Assembly (NCBI GenBank): GCA_964016985.1
Contig: OZ024833.1
Coordinates: 57,735,463 to 57,799,462 of the forward strand
Source: Anodontia alba
Lineage: Eukaryota > Mollusca > Bivalvia > Lucinida > Lucinidae
Direction of reading: 5' to 3'
DNA: 64,000 nucleotides
The notes below the pieces were generated by a model, which was not told the DNA's origin, did not search any database, and was given only the letters and a program-made list of their open reading frames with translations. Below, one piece after another: positions 57,720 through 64,000 of the stretch (the first letter of the stretch is position 1; every line of letters starts with the position of its first letter). The position numbers and the translations under genes are program-made.

Positions 57720-58926
57720 AAATAGCTAACATCATTTCGGTTGGAAATCTGAGATGGCCACCATAGTAGCCATTTATTTTAAAAATCTATTTTGCCCTTC
57801 CTCTCCTGAATTGAAAGGCCAACTGACTCGAAACTTGGTAGGAAGTATGAGGGTGACTTGCAGATAAAAAATAGCTAAAATCTCTCCGATTGGGAATCCA
57901 AGATGGCTGCCATCATGAAAATCTATTTTGCTCTTCTTCTCCTAAACAGAAAGGCCAATTGACTTGAAACTTGGTAGGGAAGATCAGGGCAACTTGTAGA
58001 TCAAAAATAGTAAAATTGTTCCGATCGGAAATCCAATTTGTAGATAAAAAATAGCTAAAATGTTTCAGATTGGAAATCCAAGATGGCTGCCATAGCCACC
58101 ATTATGAAAATCTTTATTGAACTTCTTTTAAACTGAGTGGTCAATTGACTCAAAACTTGATAGGAAGTATCAGAGTCTTTCCAACTGGAAATCAAAGATG
58201 GCCGTCATAGCCACCATCTTAAAAATCTATTTTAAATTTCTTCTCCTGAACCAAAATGCCAGTCTACTTGAAACTTAGTAGGAAGTATCTGGGTGACTTG
58301 CAGTCAAAAATAGCATAAATTATCTTGATAGGAAATCCAATATTGCCATGACAATCCGAGTCCTCATCTTGAAAATCTATTTTTAGCTTCTTCTCCTTAG
58401 TAGAAAGGCCAGTTGACTCGAAACTTGATAGGAAGTATTGGGGTGTAGATCGAAAATAGCTTAAATCATTCTGATCAGAAATCCATGATGGTTGCCCTAG
58501 CAGCCATGTTAAAAATCTATTTTGAACTTTGTCTCTTGAACCAAAAGGCCAGTTGACTCAATATTTCATTGGAAATATAGAGGTGACATGTCAGTCAAAA
58601 GTAGCTAACATCATTCTGATTGAAAATCCCAGATGGCCGCCATCTTGAAAATCTTTATTGAACTTCTTCTCTTGAACTGAAAGGTCAGTTGACTCGAAAC
58701 TTTATCTGGTAATCAGGTGAGAGATACAGGGCCATCTTGGCTTTCTTGTTTCACTTTTTAAAGTGAATGGTATATCAATGGTTTTGTTGTCCTCATACAA
58801 ACAGACAACTTTTGCAGAATGGACATTCCCTCTCTAGTACTTGGAAGTTTACAAAAATCAGAACTACTGTTAAAGGAAAGAATTTTTTCTCAGAGGGAGT
58901 AAATTCTTTAAAGAGTAACCCCAGTA

Positions 58927-60196
58927 CAAGGGTTGTTCAAACAGTTCCTGGCCCTACCATATTCTAACAGTTCAAAGGACAGTTGCTGATTCTATGCAAC
59001 TCTTCTACAGATCAATAATCATCAAATTTTCAAAATTCATCTTCAGTTTTTATTTTCTAAGACTTCAATGTTTACACATGCCCCACCCCGCATACTCTAT
59101 AGTGTATTTTTGACCACCTACAACTTTTGTATAATCAAATATTTGCATTAACTTTTTGCCATGATATATACAAGGGCATCTCTGTAAGTGATGATATATT
59201 TATTTGTAGTTTTAGGTCATTTGAAAATTCTAGGCACAAATTTAAATGCCGAGAATGGTGAATTTTTGATAATTTCAGCAGAGAGTGCACACTCTAAAAC
59301 CATACTGTGAATGCCCAGGAATTTACAATATCAAATAAATGTCAAAAAGATCAAAGTCTTAATGGAAAAATTATTGTAAGATGCTAATGTTTAGCTGTGT
59401 AAACATTTTATTGGATTTATATTTCTCATTATTTTTGGATTCTTTGTTAACTAGAAATGTATCCAAAGTACACAGATGCCCCTGCATTGACGTAGGCTAA
59501 TTTGGCAAGGTTTGCACAGTTTTATAGAGGCATCCTTGTACTGTGGACACATTTCTAGTTGTTTTTTTTTTGTACATTTTACAGGCTTTCAAATGGATCT
59601 CTAGTCATTTTCATTGGGCCTTCTGATGCCCAGGCCACCAGCACCTACTGCGCTTTGATTGCAATAATAAGCTTGTCCGTAGCATATCTCTTAAAGTATT
59701 TTTTTTATTCTTTCACTAACATAACATAATCTTCCCACTACTGCGCATCTTTGGAAAGCATTCTTCGGTTTTACCGATTCTCTTGTTGACAGAGTTGTGG
59801 CATATTTGCTTGATGTAAGTGCAGTGGCGGGGCATGGTGCAGTGCTTGCAGCGCTTTTATTATTATGTTGTTTTTTGGGGTTTTTTTTTTGCTTTTTTTT
59901 TTGTAATAAGACCATCAGCAAATGATCAAATTTACAACAAAAACAGAACATAAAAACTGTGTTGTGTATGAGAAATGAAATGTCAAAGTGAAGCAAGACA
60001 ATTAAATTAAATTTAGATAGATGTAAAACATCAACTACCCTTCTTGTGTGTGAGGAGCAATATAAAAAAAACTTAACCCGATTTTGCATTTTTTTTCCAA
60101 AATCTGGTGAAAGACTCCTAATTACATGCGTATTAAGTTGGTATGCACAGAGCCACCAGAAGTGAGTGGGGCCAGGAATGTTTTGAACGGTCCTCG
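58927..60196. mobile_element. Mariner-like element recognised from its ends
   Basis: TA flanks at 58925-58926 and 60197-60198. Ends CAAGGGTTGTTCAAACAGTT CCTGGCCC at left and, inverted, CGAGGACCGTTCAAAACATT CCTGGCCCC at right. The length of 1270 bp fits mariner. The 177-codon minus ORF at 59691-60224 shows no DDE/D motif, so the coding part is lost or replaced. A family J tail (about 59790-59865) lies within. Confidence 0.72.
59790..59865 (+). repeat. Family J tail fragment
   Basis: GCTTGATGTAAGTGCAGTGG CGGGGCATGGTGCAGTGCTT GCAGCGCTTTTATTATT; same text as 26935-26989 and partly 35461-35490. Confidence 0.75.
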
Positions 60197-60508
60197 TAAG
60201 TGAAATTTGACTAAAATTAAACAATTCAGATACCCTAACTCCTAACCTTACTTCTCCTAAAGTTCCTTACTTCTAAAGTTTGAACAAGCTCATTTAGCTA
60301 CCCAGTGATCTAAAAAACAATGATTGAATGGCAGAGTATGCAGACCCTGATCAGACAACTTGTTCTGCAAAGTTTGATCTGGGTCTATACTGTTTGCTTA
60401 ATCCTGACTGTCCAACTGCTTTTGTTCCAGCAAAAACAAGAAAAATAATTTTCATTGGTGTTTGGCTATTTCCTTTACAGCAGGCTAAACTGTTTATCTT
60501 TGTTGCAG

Positions 60509-60661
60509 GGAGGCTGGGCATTGTTGCAGAATTGTCATTTGGGACTGAACTTCATGGATGAATTACTGGACATATTGATAGAAACACAACAGATTCATGA
60601 CCAGTTTCGAGTCTGGATTACCACAGAACCTCATCCACACTTCTCTATCAGCTTACTGCAG
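60509..60661 (+). CDS. DNAH5: Axonemal dynein heavy chain, exon 7 in window
   Basis: Starts after TTTGTTGCAG and has 51 codons: [20 protein letters not shown], then [20 protein letters not shown], then [23 protein letters not shown] and FR.W.TTE.H..FPI.LLQ are the core of the D6 P-loop domain. Phase is 0 in and 0 out. At the 3' end CTGCAG is followed by GCTAGT, not GT. The next exon begins exactly where the family continues after LLQ, so the donor is read as GC (a GC-AG intron). The nearest GT, four bases later, would shift the frame. Confidence 0.92.
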
Positions 60662-60842
60662 GCTAGTGCTCAGTGATTATATAAAATAAGAGTAGAAAAA
60701 AAATCAGTATGATATGAAAAATGAGTCACAAAGAAGTATTGTATTTCGATGAAAATGAGCTCCAAAGGAACAAGTTATTTACTATTATCATTGGTTTTAT
60801 ATGACAAATTTTTCATATCAGGCAAACAATGTTTATTATTCT

Positions 60843-61080
60843 GGGGCCAGTTGTTCATAACTAACGATGTTGTTAGTTAACATATCGTTAAATCTTTGAT
60901 CATCAAATATGGCATATATGCTAATATTTTTGCTGACAAAATGTGAGTATCTTTTGCATTTGCAAAAGCTACTCACATTTTTCAGCAAAAATAACTGTGA
61001 ATTAGATATTGTACTTTCTAGAACAGTCGACCTGACCACTAACACGCTCGTTAGCTAACGACACTTCGAACAATTGGGCC
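60843..61080. mobile_element. MITE family 2, intact copy
   Basis: Ends GGGGCCAGTTGTTCATAACT and GACACTTCGAACAATTGGGCC are inverted. Centre TTTTGCATTTGCAAAAG within GTGAGTA..TACTCAC, flanked by ATATTTTTGCTGACAAAA / TTTTTCAGCAAAAATA. It is the reference for the SINE-interrupted copy at 33792-34358. Confidence 0.85.
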
Positions 61081-61244
61081 TAGTTTATTATATCCCTTTC
61101 TTGCAAGTGTAATATTACTGCCTTCTTGAAAATATCACAAAGCTGATTCAACTTGAGTGTAAGAACACTAAACAGCATTAGAAACACCATTCTGTCTTTT
61201 CTTTAGCAGTGTTGATGTCATGTTTATGATGTAATGGCTACATA

Positions 61245-61592
61245 GCTTTCGGTTGGTCTGGTATATTCTGACACCTTAACTCTGTACCATACTTCTTTGT
61301 GACCAAGAGGTTGTAGATTCGATCCCTGGCTGATTTATAACAAATACCTTAAAATGGCATAAGCTGCTCTTTTGCTTGGCGTGCAGCATTAAGTAAGTAG
61401 AGCTAGGACTGGTCAGTCTAGTGTCAGTATAATGTGACTGGGTTGAATATCATGTCATGTGTCCTGGGGCATGATATTAGAGTGAGGCAGCATTCTAAAA
61501 GTGAGCATTGAGCTCCCTGTCACATCCAAACACAGTCACAATGTGTCTGAAAGATTGTTTAAAGCAACGTAAAGCTAGAATAAAACAAACAA
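61245..61592 (+). mobile_element. tRNA-derived SINE (third family)
   Basis: B-box-like TAGATTCGATCCC near 61313, body GCATTAAGTAAGTAGAGCTA, TAGTGTCAGTATAATGTGAC, GAGTGAGGCAGCATTCTAAA, and an A/C-rich end AAAACAAACAAAC. A single copy in this window; identification rests on layout. Confidence 0.65.
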
Positions 61593-62247
61593 ACTGTACC
61601 ATACTTATCCTAAAATTTGAACAGGTTGATTTTACTACCCATATACATCATGAAAACACGCCTATATAATTTTGACCCTCTAAAACCCCACTTTTATATA
61701 GTAAACCTGGGATTTACATGGGTATACATTATTTTTCTTATTAGAACCTGACTCGCAGTCTGTTTTGAGCAGAAATATGAAAAATATCAGAATTTTTTAT
61801 CTGAAAATTTTCATTTTTTGGTGGTAAAATTTTCAGTATGTTTGAATTGGCAGGTTTTCGTAAGAAGTGTCTAAAAACTACTGTATGAGTGTCATTTCTG
61901 TCATCTTATGTAGGTCTCTACTGTCAGCTTAGGCATGTCTGTCTATGCTTAGATACATACCTGTCAAAATTAGCAGACAACAAATTTATCCCAGAAAATA
62001 AGACCAGCTTTTCAAATTATCTCTTGGAGATGATATATATGAAGTGTCAAGCATATTTTCTAGGAAAAGTAATAAAATATTTTTGATATTTTTAATAACA
62101 GTAGTAGTAATAGATTTTAATATGTTTAGTAGTAATGATTATAACTATTTTTTTATTTAAAAAATGTAAAATAAAATGTAAACTTTCAGATGTCTACTAA
62201 TGTATCTGGTGTTTATTGGTAGCAGTCATCTCTTCAAGCTGGAAGCA
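61593..62247. other. Intron with a degraded MITE copy
   Basis: About 61955-62085 (AGCAGACAACAAATTTATCC, GAAGTGTCAAGCATATTTTC) is a decayed TTAA-hairpin MITE. The remainder is AT-rich and unrecognised. Confidence 0.5.
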
Positions 62248-62464
62248 TTAACCTTTTAAGCGTCAGCCACAACAGTAGCAGATGACATTCTCAAAATATT
62301 TTTTTTCTTATTTCAAGAAAATAAGGCTTCATTTTTAAGTGAATTTGGGCAGAAAATTCACATGAAGTGTCAGGCTTAAAAAAAATACAACAACAAACAA
62401 ACAAAAAAAAACCAAAAAACAACAGAATGTCGTCTGCTGTTATGACAGGAGTTCTAAGGATTAG
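62248..62464. mobile_element. TTAA hairpin MITE, diverged copy
   Basis: Left TTAA (62248-62251) then CCTTTTAAGCGTCAGCC; AGTAGCAGATGACATTC opposite GAATGTCGTCTGCTGT; right TTCTAAGGATTA. The hairpin loop region has an A/C-rich expansion. Confidence 0.7.
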
Positions 62465-62512
62465 ATTTGAAAAGTTTTCAGTTCAAAGGAATATTTGTTT
62501 CTTTTTGTACAG

Positions 62513-62668
62513 ACATCAATTAAGTTTACTAATGAGCCACCTCAAGGAGTGAAGGCAGGCTTGAAGAGAACATATGCTGGTATAACACAGGAGTATCTTG
62601 ATATATGTAGTATGCCACAGTGGAAACCTGTACTGTATGGTGTCTCTTTCCTCCACACTGTTGTACAG
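62513..62668 (+). CDS. DNAH5: Axonemal dynein heavy chain, exon 8 in window
   Basis: Starts after TTTTTGTACAG and ends before GTAGGT; 52 codons in phase 0 at both ends. It reads [20 protein letters not shown], then [20 protein letters not shown], then [21 protein letters not shown](V/L)(R/K)AGLKRT is a strongly conserved D6 block in DNAH5-type chains. The next exon would begin with the ERRKFG block; I do not find it before 64000, so it lies beyond the window. Confidence 0.93.
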
Positions 62669-62834
62669 GTAGGTACATTAACAACATCAGTCAGTGTTGT
62701 GAGTAAAAGGGCGTAGCCCCTATGTGACTCTGTTGCCTGGATACATTAAAAATCTTTTTCTTTTTTTTTTTTTACTGGGCAAGCTTAGTCCTCTAAGCGG
62801 TTAACCAGTAGGTTTGTTTTTTCTTCCACCTCTG

Positions 62835-63133
62835 GCATTGCTGCCTCCGATGGAGGTGTGTTTATCCGTCCACCTCCGGCATTGCTGCCTCCGGTGAAGG
62901 ATAGAACGTACATCAAACGTGAAAGCATTACTATCTACCTGTATAGAAAAGCATTACTATACTTAAAATCTGAATGACTGATTGAGTTGTGAGTAAAATG
63001 AAAAACTGTCATGTCTGATATTCTTTTGGCAATAAAGATAAATTTGAAATTAAACATGCTAGAATAAAATATGTGCATAAGCTTGCTCAGAATGTCTCAG
63101 GTGAGCCACAGGACCATTGGTCCTCTGGTTTAC
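62835..63133 (+). repeat. Tandem-core repeat remnant with family A-like 3' end
   Basis: GGCATTGCTGCCTCCGATGG and GTGTTTATCCGTCCACCTCC, then CTCAGGTGAGCCACAGGACC and TTGGTCCTCTGG followed by T. The 3' terminus matches the family A layout. Just upstream (about 62775-62815) is a SINE-1 scrap, CTTAGTCCTCTAAGCGGTTA. Confidence 0.55.
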
Positions 63134-63611
63134 AATCATCAATGGCTAAACCATTTGTGGCTTTCTGTTTGCTTTCCTGCACACCGGTCCTCTTCTGAAA
63201 AAATAGTTTATGCTAAAAGAAAAATATTTTCATTTTCATAATTAAGGGCAAACCCGTTTGAATTAACTCCCTTGAAAGAGTATTCAGTCACCTTAGTCCC
63301 CTTAATAGGTAGTGTGAGGTATTACAATTGAAGTTGAAAGGCTAGAAGTGTAATGCATAAAACAAAATACCATAAATAAATACTTAAATACTTTACAATA
63401 AATACTTGGACCATTAAATGCTTTTCTTGTACCATACTTGTTTTAAAATATCAACAAGTCCATTTGACTACCTGTTGATGTATATAAAAAGTGCTGGATG
63501 AGTAACAAATGGTGTAGACCACATATTGCAGCTGATCTGAGGCTACACTATTAGCTCATTCCTGTCTGTCCCAATACTTAGGGTAAGTATGTTAGTTTAT
63601 ATTCAACTTTT
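63134..63611. other. Intronic stretch with dispersed-repeat remnant
   Basis: 63160-63300 (TTTGCTTTCCTGCACACCGG, TTAACTCCCTTGAAAGAG) matches the remnants at 33288-33470 and 49487-49650. No exon is found here. Confidence 0.5.
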
Positions 63612-63815
63612 ACTACTCTCTGGGCATTTTCAGCGGACGACAAATTGATGATATTTTTCTTATTTTTCCCAGAAAACAGGATTTGATATTTCATGCAAAT
63701 TGTCTCCTTAGGAGACAATTTGCTTGAAATGTCAAATCCTGTTTTCTGGGAAAAATAAGAAAAATATTTCAAAATGTTGTCTGCTGAAAATTTTACCCAG
63801 AGTGCTAAGCGTTAA
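63612..63815. mobile_element. TTAA hairpin MITE, best-preserved palindrome
   Basis: CTCTGGGCATTTTCAGCGGA opposite GTCTGCTGAAAATTTTACCC AGAG; inner arms TTTCATGCAAATTGTCTCC / GGAGACAATTTGCTTGAAAT; right end GCTAAGCG then TTAA (63812-63815). Nearly the whole element folds into one hairpin. Confidence 0.78.
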
Positions 63816-63889
63816 TGGAGGATCTCTATTTTCAGCTTCTGTGTTAGCCAGTAAGTATTTTGCTTGAACTGATTTAATAGTCACCATCT

Positions 63890-64000
63890 TTAACCTTTAG
63901 GCTAGAACTTTTTGCGAATTTTGTAGATGACATATTGATAAGTTGTTTCTTATTTTCTTTTCTTTTTTTTTAAGAAAATATGGTTTTGCATTTCACATGC
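63890..64000. mobile_element. TTAA hairpin MITE cut by the window end
   Basis: TTAA then CCTTTAGGCTAGAAC, TTTTGTAGATGACATATTG, and the start of the inner arm TTTTGCATTTCACATGC at the last bases. Only the left half is inside the window. Confidence 0.65.

Larger units (their letters stand above)
54541..58760 (+). repeat. Helentron-like tandem-core repeat, family L, interrupted by a foldback element
   Basis: Head AGCTCACCTGAGTACAAAGT/GCTTAAGGTGAGCT, then units of about 140 bp: GGCCAATTGACTCGAAACTT, GGTAGGAAGTAT, AAATAGCTAAAATC and CCAAGATGGCTGCCAT. Ends near GGCCATCTTGGCTTTCTTGT. The unit text stops at about 54786 and resumes at 57720. Confidence 0.78.

Noticed and set aside
59691..60224. 177-codon minus-strand ORF as a gene
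   Set aside because: It runs through a repeat tail, poly-T/A tracts and a mariner end; no conserved domain is visible.

Overview
This is a eukaryotic genomic window, most likely from a bivalve mollusc. The evidence is one intron-rich animal gene on the + strand, read as eight phase-matched exons of an axonemal outer-arm dynein heavy chain (DNAH5-like). Its introns are packed with tandem-core repeats of the pearl / Helentron type seen in bivalves: a short palindrome, a GTCC-rich stretch, then 120-190 bp tandem units. Nothing bacterial is present (no operons, CRISPR arrays or ribosome binding sites).

Host gene. Exons lie at 5277-5415, 6827-6941, 13432-13622, 23256-23496, 27005-27207, 54394-54467, 60509-60661 and 62513-62668. 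Together they give 1272 nt, 424 codons, with every junction in phase. They cover the region after AAA5, the linker, and the start of the AAA6/D6 domain. Upstream and downstream exons lie outside the window. The fifth intron is about 27 kb. Two oddities are a 132-bp tandem duplication of the first exon whose second copy lost its splice donor, and an apparent GC-AG intron after 60661.

Mobile DNA. At least ten sequence families of Helentron-like tandem-core repeats occupy much of the introns, and all recognised copies lie in the same orientation as the gene. Other elements, by class: (i) a full-length but decayed mariner (25394-26701) and a second mariner-like element known from its termini (58927-60196); (ii) a rearranged BEL/Pao LTR retroelement (about 15.3-18.1 kb); (iii) a CR1/L2-like LINE (37017-48057) with an esterase/zinc-knuckle ORF1 and an endonuclease/reverse-transcriptase ORF2; (iv) three TTAA-flanked families, namely a 5.1-kb element inside the LINE, a 4.3-kb element with 157-bp inverted ends and no convincing ORF, and a hairpin-containing MITE with at least nine copies; (v) a 2.9-kb foldback element with about 554-bp arms, itself hit by a hAT-like element; (vi) several tRNA-derived SINEs, two with clear target duplications.

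Layering. Insertions are nested up to four deep: tandem-core repeat, then LINE, then TTAA element, then SINEs. The insertion order can therefore be read from the sequence. No autonomous, intact transposition gene is visible. The only apparently functional coding sequence is the dynein gene.
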